Counted from the stretch's first letter, positions 25,985 to 37,906 are shown. The stretch: 64,000 nt of DNA from Brachionus manjavacas (GCA_019054805.1 JAHQIY010000001.1:11050501-11114500), one strand, 5' to 3'. Numbers and translations are program-made. Notes: generated by a model not told the origin, from the letters alone.

Positions 25985-27110
25985 TTAATTATCGACACAT
26001 TTGAATTTTTTAATTCGAAAACAAAAATAGACAGATATAAAACTGGCAATGAAAAAAGATGGTACCACTACAATTAAAATTAACAGTAGTATACTATTGA
26101 AATTATGATCACTAAATGCAATTATTTTAAGATTATCAAAGGCCAAATAAACCATGTTTTCATTTGAATCACTTCTTTCAAAATCAACCTTAATCTTAAA
26201 AAATTATTTAAAAAAAATATTTTTTCAAATCTTAATTTCATTTACAATTAATTCACCTTGATTCTTTGATAAAGATGTGCTAAACTCAACTTGGTCCCAG
26301 AGAGTTGTATTCTTAATGTATTCTGATGAAGTAATATTTCCGACTTCAAAAAAATCAGTGTCAGCGAAAACGCTCACTTTAATGGAAGCTATAATAAATC
26401 GACCATCTATTTCAGCTAAATCAGAGTAGATAAGGCCGTTGAAGCTAATATTAATCGAATTCAAGTCAGGAATTTTCAATTTAATCAATACTGAAGCTCC
26501 TAGTGAACTATTAAATGAGGCTAATATAAAATTAGACTCTGAGCACCGATCTATTTCGTCAGATGTTGTCCTACATTGAAGGCTATTGTTTATATTGACA
26601 CATTGTTTATAAATTTCATCTTCAAAATTAAACTCAGTTAAGCAATTTTTTTCATTTTTTGTGGGAAGATCTAAAAATGAACTGATAGAATTTAAAAAAA
26701 AAGTTAAATTTTCTATTAATACAGATAGATTTAAAGCTTCCTAAAATTGAGTTGTTAATGTAGACTACTTTAGATAAATTTAAAAAATTTGAATTATTGA
26801 ATATCAAAGGACAAGAAGAATTTTGATTTAGATCACATTCGAGAATAAAATACGATGGTTGATTGCTTGAAGTAGATGATGGGGTGGAAAATATACCAGC
26901 GGAAGTAATTGGATATGAGGTTATATTTGGTGAAGTCGTCATGAGGATTTCAGAGCTGCTATTTAACTCAAAGTTTTGAATTCCTTCAGTTTGTGTTTTG
27001 CTGTTTGATATCAAGCCTTCAAGAAAAATCTCAGTTTGATCGCTAATTTAATTCTTTTAAATTTTGAATTTACATTTTAAAATTAAAAATATCAAAAAAA
27101 CCGGTCTCAT
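25985..27110 (-). CDS. Secreted-type single-pass membrane protein with MAM-like ectodomain
   Basis: Four exons in transcription order: 27074-27110, 26723-27016, 26246-26670, 25985-26194. The introns are 51-57 bases and phases close to 321 residues. Exon 1 gives a signal peptide (MRPVFLIFLILK). A Ser/Thr-rich linker follows, then a Cys-containing ectodomain that begins ILECDLNQNSSCP and ends VYLAFDNLKI. These bookends, with a central LWDQVEFSTSL, recall MAM domains (CDFE...C at the start, I-A-x-D-D-I at the end), but the aromatic and cysteine pattern is incomplete, so the family is inferred, not certain. One transmembrane helix near the end (SILLLILIVVVPSFFIASFI) precedes a short basic tail (FRIKKFKCVDN). 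Many N-x-S/T sequons support an extracellular body. The start at 27110 was chosen because it supplies the signal peptide and the correct phase through the acceptor at 27017. It lies 229 bases downstream of the stop of the next minus-strand gene. Confidence 0.75.
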
Positions 27111-27338
27111 TTTCAGCTAAAATCAGGATTTTATATTAATTAAATAAATAGATATTTGGCTTATAATAAGATATTAATTTTCAAATTTTAAAAAAATAAT
27201 GTTTATTGTGTTTTATCTGGTGAATTTTTTTTATCTTTTTATTTCTTAAATTGTTATAAAAAAATGCTTAAGATTTATTTATTAAACAATTGTGTGTCTA
27301 AAATTTTAATGAGCTAAATTTAACAATAGAGTGATAGT

Positions 27339-27977
27339 CTAAGCATAACAGATAAGAGCATTATTTCGTTTTTTCTTAAAGCTAGTCGACAAATTCGATT
27401 CCATAGTCGTGATAAGTTTTGCTTCTTCGGAATCCAGCCTATGTCCATACTCGTGGCCGCAAGAACTAGGCGATTTTTCTGAAAACATGTTTACTCTCTC
27501 TGGAAGCTTTTCCCTCTCTTTGATATTTCCCTAGAAAAAAAATCAAATTAATATTGTCTCAAAATTACGACAATAAAAATGAATATGTCTCATATTACTC
27601 AGTTTCTATAGCTACATTTAAAAATTACCTTTTGGTCATAGTCAGCCAAATATGACCATTTTTCTTCCCATTCCTGCAAAGATTTGCCCTCTTTCTCAAC
27701 AGCTTCGATCCAAATTCTTTCTTGACGCCATTTGGTCATAGCATACCCATCGTCAGCTTAAAAAAAGTTTCCGAGCTTAACTAATTTTTTCTTTAGACTA
27801 AAAATTACCATTAACTCCAGACTGTTCTTTGGAAGAAACAGGCTTAGCCTGTCCATCGGCTCTATTATTTTGAACAAAAGTTTTGTTAGATATTTTTTGG
27901 TCATTGGGATCAGTTTTTGTAAGACAGAACTTGACTTTAGAATAAATTTTGGGATAAGGCTCGAGAGAGAAATTCAT
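27339..27977 (-). CDS. C2orf50: C2orf50-like ciliary microtubule protein
   Basis: Three exons in transcription order: 27809-27977, 27629-27756, 27339-27530, giving 162 residues. Introns are 52 and 98 bases. The C-terminal two thirds (EEKWSYLADYDQKGN, then EKLPERVNMFSEK, then YGHRLDSEEAK and a final KKKRN) follow vertebrate C2orf50. As I remember it, that protein has W-x-x-x-W-S-F-L-x-D-Y-D-x-x-G-N, then LP-x-x-V-x-x-FS and G-x-R-L-D in the same order, and about the same length. C2orf50 has been placed among microtubule inner proteins of motile cilia (CIMIP5); the role here is inferred from that. The N-terminus is uncertain. A separate minus-strand exon at 28243-28277 (MSDGFVLKASK, Kozak-like AAAATG) can splice in frame to an acceptor at 27861/27862 and give 135 residues. 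No domain is otherwise visible. Confidence 0.7.
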
Positions 27978-28242
27978 TATTTAAAAAATTTTCTTATCTG
28001 AATTAAAGAAATAAAGTTGAGCTTCATAAAAAATTAATATGCAAATACATAGGAAAATTTGGAGAGAGAGAGAGAAAGAAAGAGGTTTTTCACTAAATAT
28101 TTGAAAATCACGAATAATAAAATCCTAGAATTTTTTTAGATCAAATATTTCAAGACTTAGCTCTTTAAATTTGATAATTTTTTTTCTCGAAAGAATCTAT
28201 CTCGGTTTGAAATTTTGTTTCAGCAATTAGTTCAAAATTTAC

Positions 28243-28277
28243 CTCTTTGAAGCTTTAAGGACGAATCCGTCAGACAT
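28243..28277 (-). other. Candidate alternative first exon of the C2orf50-like gene
   Basis: ATG at 28277 opens MSDGFVLKASK and ends at a GTAAAT donor (28242 downward) with two bases left over. Joined to the acceptor AATAATAG just above 27861 it continues in frame as R-A-D-G-Q-A-K. The DNA upstream (28280-28330) is G+C-richer than its surroundings, as expected for a 5' UTR or core promoter. Whether this or the ATG at 27977 is used cannot be decided without transcripts. Confidence 0.5.
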
Positions 28278-31200
28278 TTTATCGTTGTTGTGATTGTGGT
28301 TGATCCGCTCGGTTGTCGGGCTACAAACAATGACCCAATTTAGTCAAATAGTAATCTAATTTGCTTTATTAAATCTAGGCTATAGAATAAATAGAAAAAA
28401 TTAATTTTGAATAAAATGATTAAACAAACAACTTAGCACCAGACAAAAAAAAAATTAAATTCTAGTCAGCAGAATTTATCAGAATAGAGAGGAATTTTTG
28501 ACAGCCAAATAATACCCACATTTCGCCAATATAATAATAATTGCCAAAATTGAAGTTTCTTGGAAATCAATTTATAAAACTTTTTGTCAAAAATCTGGGA
28601 TCTTATCTCGGTAATTATTTGTTTTTGATTGAAACAAAAATCAATACAAAATTGTACCTTCGGTATCAGAAGTAATTCAATTGTTCAAATAATTTCCGAT
28701 TTGTTTTGAGTGAAAAAAATGAAGTTTAAGTAGCTTTAATCCTTACGTATATGTTCCACTTAGCTTGAGAATAACAAACAATGTATATTTGAACTAGTAA
28801 AGAAAACAAAAATCAGAAATTATGAATACCAACAAGAACTTGGCAACAAGAGAATATAATTTCAAAATGTGTTTTCCAGTAAATAAATTTTTGAGTGTTT
28901 GGTTACTGTTGATATATAATTATTCAATAAACTATTTGAATTCTCTTGATGCTAAGAGAGATGTTGTTTTTATTAAAATTTGATTAAATGAAAAAGTTAA
29001 ATAAAATTTTTTTTGTTTAAATTTGCTTGTCGACGCCATTTAGCAAAACCATTTCAATGAATTACTTTATCAATAAATTTTTTCTCATGTTTTAAAAATT
29101 TTGTGCCAAATAATTTTAGCATAACAATGGAGTATAAAACAAAAAACTACCGTATCACTTACATAACTAGGAATCCATTTTTAAATTAAGAAAAAAGAAA
29201 TTACAATTTCAACAAATAATTAAGAGACTTTTTGAAATAAACTTACTGAATAAAATATAAAATCGAAATTCGAATTAAAAAAAATTCGCTCTCAAAACTT
29301 AGAATAAACAACTACCTCTGGTATTCTTGAATTAAACTGAAATAAAAAGTAAACAAGATTGAGACACTTGGCTAATCGCTTAATTTCAATAATTACTTTT
29401 TTGAATCGTTTTTGCTCCCAGAAATTGGAAATTGTTTTTTACTTATCAAAAACTATTGTTCAACTGAGCATTGTGTCCGAAAAAAACTTTCACAATCCTA
29501 TTTTAAGTAGCAAAAAAACAAATATTATTTTTGATTTATTAAAAAATCAATTTCGCCTAAATTTGAATTGAATTTTCCCGTTAAATAAAAAAAAAGTTTT
29601 TTTGTAAAATTATCTATTATTAAAAAATTTATGAGTGCCATTTTTTTTAAATAAAATTTTAGAATTTTAATTTTGATTGCAACTTGATAATTAAAAAATT
29701 TTAATGAATCTACTTCCTTCAATTAATTTTTCTTAATAGCCACAATTTTTTTCATAATATTCAAAGAAACTTTATGTCATAAAAACTTTGTGTAATTTAA
29801 CAGAAATACTCTAATTTTTTATTTAAAAAGAAAATTACTTACTTAGCAAGAAAACCGGGAAGTAACTAAAATTGATTTTTATACTTTTAAAATTACTCTT
29901 TAAGTATCAAAATTTACTAATATTTAGTTATTTTTTAATTTTTACTTTTAAACGAATTAGGTCAAAAAAATTTTCTTTGAAATATTTACATTTTATTCTA
30001 GAATGTTTATAATTTTTTGAAGTGGTAATTAACACTGTTAAAAATTTCGATCGCTTCTTTTGAAAAAAATAAAAAATGTGCTAATTGAAACAGTTGAAAA
30101 AAAGGCTATTGAAATTGTAGTAATCAAAATTCATTGTTATCGAATATATAATTTTTTATTTAAATAAAATACAATTTTTTTTTTTAAGTAGCAAGCTAAT
30201 TATTTTTTTCCATAATTAATATTAAGTAAATTTTCCATAAATGTAAATAAATATAATTCTATTTTTTGAAAATGTTTGGTCACCTTTTTCATAATTTTAT
30301 TCTGTAAATTCAGATTCACCCTTTGCAATAAGAATTTCTCCAAGCCAAAAGACAATTTTCGAATAATTTTTGTGCTAGTCTATCACAAGCCACTTATTTT
30401 ATATTTGGTTTAGAACAAACTTGCTCTTAACAAAGCAAACCATTTTTTAATATTCTAAAAATTAAAATAATTAAATTCCCATTTTAAAATCGAAATAAAG
30501 ATCTCACAAACTATTTTAAAGAATAAATTAATTTTTCATATTTTTTATTGACTTGAAAAAAATAGCTGAATAATAAAAAAAAAATTTCCATGTATCATAT
30601 CATAAATGTTACAAGATTTCTAAGTTGTGGTGCATGCTTCATCCATAAAATCACAAGATAAAGTAATCACTGGAGAAATTTTTTTTAAAATAAAGCAACG
30701 TTTAAAAAAAGTATTTAAAAGATATAAGATACTATTTTTTGGATCAAAAATTTAGTTTTGTGCGGCAAAAAGTTGAATGGTAAAGATTATTTGAAATTTT
30801 TTTTATTATTTTTCTAACTAATTATTTTCGCTTCGGAACTGGGTCATTTTAGCATATTAATAAAGAAAATCTATTTTCAATGAAAAGGTTAACAACCAGA
30901 GAAAAATTGAATAAAATCTATTAACCAAATTAAAAAAAATTAATATTATTAAAAAACTTGGTTGATAGAGTTCCGAGTTTTAGATATATTTCATGTAAGT
31001 CTTTAATTCCTAAGCCTTCGACAAAGTTTGACATGAAGGTTTAATTTATAAACTACTCAAAATGAATCTACCTGATAACTTACCTAATTTGAACTATTCA
31101 AATCAAGATTCTTAGACCCTAGGACATTTAAGGTGATTTTGAACCACCGAAATTAAGATGAATACCAATTAACTGGAAGATTACATAGTACATAATAACT

Positions 31201-31857
31201 ATCTTTAAAAATTATAAACAAATTGAGTAATTCTAAAAAATTTTGGCATGCTGAATAATTCCTATAGAATAAAATACCCATTGATTTTTATGAAAGATCA
31301 AGTCTCTTTATAAAATAGTATAGAGTTTATATATTTCTTGGTCTTTTGGCGAATATTTTTGAAAAAAGTTTAAAATAGTGAAGAAAATGTTAAGTTTTTT
31401 TTGTCTAATTTATTTAAAAAAATTTTATCGAAAAATAAAAAAACATACATAGAAAAAAAAATTGAATGTGTATTGTCTATCAAAATTTTCGTGATAAATT
31501 TTTTAAAAACAGTTCAATAATTGATTGTTTAAATGCTAGTATCAGCTTACTAGGTTGTCAAGCGAATGCTTATTCCTCGCAATTTATTTGACGAAATATA
31601 AGCAAATTAGTGGAATTTTTTTACATCTGATTATCTCTATTTCAAGATAAATAAGTTAAAAAAAGATTAACAATAATCACATAGTTTAAAATAAAAAGGG
31701 TCTCCTTTATAAGCGCAATTTCAGATCTAAGAAGCGCATCAGCAAATCTTAATAGCTCATCTCCCTCAAAAACGCATCAAAACTTTTTCAAATTCATTCA
31801 GTTCATTAAAGTTTAATATTTTAATGTTCTCAAAAAAAAATTGTTTATGTTTACAAT
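28278..31857. other. Intergenic, no gene seen
   Basis: AT-rich DNA with no coding exon I can support. Short open stretches at 29359-29722 on both strands are A/T-driven and lack any domain or splice partner. Confidence 0.45.
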
Positions 31858-33221
31858 AGGTTTAATTTTTTGCGTTTGAATTACAAAATGTATCCAATGT
31901 TGAACTAACATTGAAAAAGTGCGATGTTTCTAATATTTTTTTCAGTTTAAAAAAAAAAATAATTTTATGTTAAAATTGCAAGCATTTTCATGTTTGAAAT
32001 TAAACTCTTTGGTGAAATAGAATGAGTTTAATTTTTATTTGTAAATTTAAAAAAAAATTGAAAATTCTTTTTTAACTTTCAAACAATTCAGTTATTTTTT
32101 TTACCGAGTAAATGCTATTTCAGAATAAAAACATATGAAAAAAATAAAAATAAAGTTAAATAATATAAAAAAAAGAAAAAATAAATAAAAAGAAAAAAAT
32201 AGAATAGATAGATAATTTATTTAGATTAAAATTTATATTCAATCGTTGAAAAACTGGATCTAGTTGGTTAGCTGAACCATAGTTCACTTATTATCCGAAA
32301 AATTCTTGTTCTCAATTTTTGTGAACTATTGGTTAACCCAATTTTTTTGTTTAAAATATAATTAGGGTGAACCAAAATAAATTATGTGAATAAATTGAAT
32401 AAAGCTGTTTAATAGAATGCCTAATTCTCGAAACTGATGTAAAAATTAGTTAATAATCATTTAATTTTTAATTTGAAGGAGCTTTAGAAATAGCTTAGCA
32501 TTTGCTCTGATCTGGATGACTTGGTATTACTCTTTCAACAATCCCAAATACCTTAAATATTTGCCTCCAGCATAAAATAATAAAAATAAAAGAAAACTAA
32601 AATCATTTTTTCACCCTTTAAGTGTTTGACTTTGGGGAACATAGATTCATCTATTTCCCAAAATTTACTTAATTCGCCCAACTATAAAATATCTATGTAA
32701 TTATTCTTTCTATCTTATTTTATATCATTTCATTAGCTTTTTTTCTAAATAGATGAAAAAATTTCAAATTAGGTGAACAATTTTTAGATAATATTCATAA
32801 AACCTGAGAACAATAATTGTTCCAGGTGAACCATAGTTTACCTAAAAGACTAGACCCGAAAAACTAAGTTTTCTTCTTATAAAATTTTGGCTTTACTGAT
32901 AATTTACTTTCGTTTAGTGCATTTGATCAAATACTTAATTTATGAAAAATGGAAAACAGAGCTCCATTGCATTTACATTTACTGTTTAAATAATGTAGAT
33001 AATTTTTTAAACTACAAAAATTATCTTTAAGGATCATCATATCATAAAAAACCCCAAGTCAAAATTTATAAATGGAAAAAAAACAAAGTTTTTCATGTTT
33101 GCAAAATTAACTTAAAATTATTTTTTTTTGAAACTGAAAAAATATTTGAAACATCGCACTTTTTCAATGTTATTTCAACATTCGGTACATTTTTTAATTC
33201 AAACACAAAAAATTAAACCGA
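31858..33221. mobile_element. Foldback element with about 135-bp terminal inverted repeats
   Basis: 31858-31995 and 33085-33221 are inverted copies of each other with scattered substitutions. Shared blocks include GGTTTAATTTTTTG(C/T)GTTTGAATTA, AACATTGAAAAAGTGCGATG and TTTTTTCAGTTT. Inside, 32262-32310 and 32828-32862 form a weaker second inverted pair (TCTAGTTGGTTAGCTGAACC against TCTAGTCTTTTAGGTAAAC). No transposase frame is visible in the 1.1 kb between the arms, so this is a non-autonomous DNA transposon or foldback element. I could not fix a target-site duplication; the outer ends are accurate to a few bases only. Confidence 0.75.
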
Positions 33222-33333
33222 TTTAATTTTTATTTATTTCTTTCTTTTAGAATTTTCTAATTATCCTTTTCATTAAAAATTATAATGCAAAATTTTTCAT
33301 TTATTATATTTAAATGCAGGATTTTTTCATAAT

Positions 33334-33454
33334 TATAATAATAATAATAATTGTCCCTATTCTATCCTAGTGAATAATGGGGAGGCACTCATCTCCTTTT
33401 CAAGTACCTTTTTGAGCAACGGTAATCTGACACAGAAGCTACTACATCGAGTAG
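33334..33454 (-). repeat. Dispersed repeat, copy 2, with (ATA)n tail
   Basis: 33358-33454 is a diverged second copy of 3338-3439. On its left it abuts an (ATA)n run at about 33334-33351, which on the minus strand is an (ATT)n tail. This places the 3' end of the parent retroelement at 33334. It lies 360 bases beyond the stop of the first MGAT4 paralogue. Confidence 0.65.
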
Positions 33455-33815
33455 GATGTTTTCATAAATAATTTATAATTTAATAATTTTTACATTAAAT
33501 TATTTAAAAATTTATTTTAATTAAATAAATTCGAAATAAGAACTAGATGCAATAGTTATAGTAATACAATAAAATTGATTGAGGAATCTTAAAATAACGC
33601 TCTTAAAATTTTGATTTTGGAGCGTTTTTAAGGTTTTTTTGATGCGGTAAAAAAATTCGTTGATGCGTTAGTCCATTTATTACAAAATAAAAATTCAAAA
33701 ATTTATTTTAAAATTATTTATTTTAAGTTTTTTTTTTAGTAATTTTCAAAAACAATTTAAGATGCAAAATAAAATTTTATGACCGACTTTTAGCTAAACA
33801 AAAAATTTCTTTTAA

Positions 33816-36800
33816 TTATTTTGTTGAAAATTTTATTTCACTTATTATCAGCCATCGTTCTGATCTTTTAGTAATTTTAATTTTAATTTTAGTAATTAAA
33901 CCCGTAATTCTAGGATCTATTTTTCCCTTGACAATACCCGAATGATTCGAAAAATAATCAATGATATAAAAATCGTCATCTGTCTGAGTATATGTTTTTT
34001 GGATTTTTTCAGCAAGAATTGGTCTAAGTGTTTTTATCTGAAAACTTGCACAATATAGTTTATCATTTGGGTACTGAATATTTCCGGTTCTAACTAGGTA
34101 ACTTATGATTTCATGAAAAAATTAACTAAAATTAATTTTTTGTCTTAAATTTACTCTTTGATGACTGTAGGCTGATTAAATTCAAAAAGTATAAAGTCAT
34201 TTTCTGAAGGTTCCAATGCCCAAAAAAATTGACTTCCAAAATAAACTGACTGAATTCGAAAATTTTGGTATGTTTTTAAACTGGTTGTTATTTTTGCGGC
34301 AGGATTGCGATGATGGTTTAACAATTTTCCAAAATTTCTGTCCTTCAGTGATAAAAAATATCAATTACATAATTTTATGAAAAAAAAAAAAACTTTTAAA
34401 TTTTGAATCTTTCCCTTTAAAGAAGAATGAATCCCTATGTGTTGAAACAGACTCGGTTTGTAACTTATTTTAAATTCATTCTTTCTTTGGATACACATTT
34501 GCTAAATGTAAAGTAATTATTCAAGACAAATAAGTAAAATGTAATTATTGTTAATACGTGAGTCTGTTTTGGATCGCAAATTTTTATTTTTAATAGAATA
34601 TCATAAAGCCAGTCCACTGGTTTATTATTTGCAAACATCAAAAAAAAATTCGCAAAATATCTAAGCTGAGTGCATCTGAATAGTTTTCCAATAAAACCAA
34701 GTTCCGAAAATTCGATTATCATCCACTTGTTGTTTTTTAGCTGAGTTACGAAATTTTTTAATGTCGTTAAAAAACCCAATTTTGCCACAATGTCATCTTC
34801 TAACTAAAATTTAAATTTCAATTACATATATTATTATTTAAATAAAAAAAATTGATTTTAAAAACTAAATTTCAATTTTAATTCTAAATAATTAATCTTT
34901 TTATTTTCACATAACCACAGCTCAATGATGACGATAGACAGGTATCAATGGATCAATGACTAATTGAGTATTTATTCGAGAATATTTATGTATTCTTCTA
35001 ATGCCATTAGTTAACTAGGCTAATGTGAAAAATATTTTTTTTTAACTTTTTAAAATAAAAAAAATCTTCAAATACTACATCCTACCATGGATGAAGTCCT
35101 GAGGCTCGGTAGAATCGACACAAGGGAATGGTGACCTAACGAATAACAATCTACAGTGTGATGAAGGCTGAGCTGGGGAAGTGACTTTGCTCTAAACACA
35201 GAACACGTTATTAGATCAATCTTGTACAAAAATTCGGTTAAAACTAAAACGTATTCTAACGAATAAGTAAGATAGTGAGAAATCTGATTAAACATGGATT
35301 TTGACAGTTAAATTTCTCAGCAACAAAGGTGAAAATCTAAAAGCTACCTAACTGGCCACCCTACGATTAGCCAGCTGACTCAGAAACAAATAAACAAGAA
35401 TATTCAACAACATCACTTACAAGAGCATTACAATGGAAGTCAGTATGATATCAAGAATCGTGCAATTTGTAAATTTGTATGTTCAATAGTTTTGTGAATT
35501 TTTTTGTTAATCAGACGCTAATTTTTCTAGGACAACCATTTTATAATCACCATTTTTCTATTTTTGTTTGACTTGACATTAATTAATTAATTCAACTTTT
35601 AATTTAAAAAAAAATATCTCTTGCTGTATTTTGTTTTTATAATCTATTTCTTTATTTAATTTTTATTATTTTGTGTTTATTATTTAATTTTTTATAATAA
35701 ATTCGCCAACATAGTAACATTCATACCTTTTTAATTAATTAATTATTAATATGCAAATTTTTTTATAATCTCGATATAACGGGTATTTATTAGTTTATTT
35801 TAAGTAAAAAATGAGACGTTTTTATACATTTTGATGCAGTGTGCTTGAATGCGTCTAAATGAAAAATCCTATGACACCGAAAGTTAGTTAATAAACGCGA
35901 TTTTATGCTTTGATTTACTCAATTCTACACTTTTTTTTACGCGTAATATTTTGCGTAATTTTAATCTCGGGATACCACATTTACCATAGATGGGATCCTA
36001 CAGTTTCCCATCCTTGAAAGTCTAGCTTGCTAGCTGGTCGTAACTTAAATTATTATTATTATTATTAAATCGAATAAACTATTTAAAAAAAAAAAAATTT
36101 ACCTTATTAACCACAATAAAAATATTTGATATTTCATCAATAAGGATTATTTTTTCTAATGAATTAAATTTTGAGTATTAACAGAAGGACATTTTTTAAC
36201 ACTAGAAACACCAAATGTTTTTTGGTTATTTTAATTCAAAATAAAATGGAAAAAACTTAAATAATAATTTTTTACAAACGAATTTAAATGACTTATTTGG
36301 TGCTTCTAGTGTTAAATTTAGATTTAATGCGCTCTAAGTAAGAAATATTAAGTTATGTAATTAAGTTATTCGATTTTTCGATTCTTTGTTCTTTTAACTT
36401 GAAAAATTTCTAGTCAACTCAAAATATTAATTTGAATTGAAACAGTGATTGCTAAATATTTAAACTGTTTTCAAAAACCTGAAGATAATAGATTCCTCTC
36501 TTCTGACAGTAAATCATCAAATAAGCCATATCATAATTTTGTTTAGTCCTCCACTTGACGCGTTCTCTTGAATCATTAAAAACTCGATCTTGCGGCAAAA
36601 GAGTAAAATTTGGATAAAATTCTGCAGGTGGAACCACAATTTCAAGGAGTCCTGATTCGAGTTCAAAGTTATAAGCTCTATTTAGATTTTCGATCGTTGT
36701 TTGAACAAAAGACTGATCATCAAGCTAAAATAAAAATTAAAAATAATTTTAAAAAAGTGAAAAAAAATTTTCATCATTTTTTACTTCAGGAATAAAAATA

Positions 36801-37906
36801 ACAACAACTGCTTCATTTTTCTCTACCTCATTCATGGCATCAAAAACCGACTTTAAAGTCTCGAGCAGGTATGATGCCTTTTCTCTTTTGATAGTCGGTA
36901 TGCCGATAACAATTGAGCCAAATCGGTTTTTAGACTGCTTAAACTTGGGTTGGATGGCATGCTGAGACAAACCAGTCAAATGAGGTAGCAAGTCAAATAC
37001 GTCCTTAAATTCCACATCTAAATTAGTGAACGATTTGTAAACAAGAGAAGATAGACTAGTATAGTTTGTCAAGTTTGTTTTCAATAAAAAAGAACGTATT
37101 TCACGGATTGCTTCTTCATTAGATTGATTTAAAGCTGAAAAAAAGTCAAGTGAATGATTTCGGATTTTGTCCAAAAATGTTTTTTGCTTATCGATCAGCT
37201 CATTATAATGCATAGAACTTCTATTGACGGAAAATTTTAGATCCTTAATATCATTTTCTTTTGAATCCAAAAATTTCTCCAAATAACCAACTTTCTCCTT
37301 TAGGGTTTCTAAGTATTTCGTCTTTCTTACAGTATTGCTAACTAAAATTTTAACATTTAATAATATTTTTAAAATGTTTACAATTTTTATTTACGTTAGT
37401 AAAGCTCTTAAATTTTCTATTTTATAAATTTTCAAATGTTTCTATTAGTCAGTGATGATAATATCTAAAGTAAGATAAAATTCATTTTTTATTTTTAGGG
37501 ATTTTTTTGCTCTTGAATAATTTTTTTCACTTTAACGCTGACAAGATCAAACTCAAAATTTTTTTTTTTAAAGGCTAATTTACGAAAAATCTCTTGCTTA
37601 ATTTTGATACTTCTTAATCCTATATATTTTAGTTTAATTAACAAAATGGTATAAACTTTAAAAGTCTAATAGAACTTCTATATTATATTTATTCCTTATT
37701 TTAAAATACGGAATCATTATGATGCTTGTCATTGATGTGTTAAATTTAAATTAGCAATGTTAATGCTCATTAAATAATTAGATTGTTAAATTTAAAAAAT
37801 AATAAGGTTTTAAATCTTAAAACCATGAATTACTTTCGAAAAGTTGGCTCATAGCATAAATTGAGACAAAAATACCTAAATATAGAATTTTCCAATTTCT
37901 AGCCAT
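33816..37906 (-). CDS. MGAT4: MGAT4-type N-acetylglucosaminyltransferase, paralogue A
   Basis: Seven exons in transcription order: 37834-37906, 36785-37341, 36479-36724, 34558-34803, 34394-34501, 34155-34342, 33816-34101; 567 residues. MGAT4 (GT54) adds a beta-1,4-GlcNAc branch to the alpha-1,3-mannose arm of N-glycans in the Golgi. Exon 1 is a type II signal anchor ([15 protein letters not shown]). A coiled stem follows, then the catalytic domain with [38 protein letters not shown] and GIYYLQ joined to LEDDIVAK. That EDD is the metal-binding DxD-type motif, at residues 294-296. Next comes [16 protein letters not shown], and a C-terminal domain with [19 protein letters not shown]. Catalytic-motif order and length match animal MGAT4A/B. 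Intron 3 (34804-36478) is 1.67 kb and carries repeats and a MITE. Exons 2-3 are nearly identical to paralogue B although the flanking exons differ. No premature stop is present, so the gene appears functional. Confidence 0.93.
35060..35440. repeat. G+C-richer block in MGAT4-A intron 3, probable repeat remnant
   Basis: About 380 bases of clearly less AT-rich sequence inside intron 3, lacking any exon that would fit the gene's phases. Short open stretches on both strands do not resemble a known protein. Paralogue B has an intron of similar length at the same position without this block, so it is most simply an inserted repeat. The family is not recognised. Confidence 0.4.
35965..36066 (+). repeat. 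(ATT)n-tailed retroelement 3' end in intron 3
   Basis: A G+C-richer segment (GGGATACCACATTTACCATA onward) ends in an (ATT)n run at about 36048-36066. This is the 3'-end organisation of a non-LTR element in plus orientation, antisense to the host gene. It is too short to show coding sequence. Confidence 0.5.
36196..36315. mobile_element. TTAA-flanked MITE (piggyBac-type), 112 bp
   Basis: 36200-36311 begins CACTAGAAACACCAAAT and ends with its reverse complement (one mismatch, CACTAGAAGCACCAAAT). It is bounded on both sides by TTAA (36196-36199 and 36312-36315). TTAA target duplications are the hallmark of piggyBac-type transposons. The AT-rich interior has no reading frame, so it is a non-autonomous miniature element. 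It lies in intron 3 of MGAT4-A, about 165 bases from the exon 3 donor. Confidence 0.85.

Noticed and set aside
29359..29722. Overlapping short frames on both strands
   Set aside because: Low-complexity Lys/Asn/Ile/Phe/Leu content typical of random AT-rich DNA.
35068..35295. 75-codon minus-strand open frame in MGAT4-A intron 3
   Set aside because: Not in the phase of the gene, absent from paralogue B at the equivalent place, and situated in a probable repeat block.
36610..36795. Plus-strand open frames opposite MGAT4 exons 2-3 (also 43363-43608)
   Set aside because: Shadows of the conserved minus-strand exons; conserved between paralogues only because the DNA is nearly identical.
37380..37460. 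Sequence just upstream of MGAT4-A exon 2 considered as its first exon (donor GTAAAT at about 37395)
   Set aside because: In the required phase it has a stop directly before the donor and no ATG. The exon at 37834-37906 supplies ATG, anchor and correct phase.
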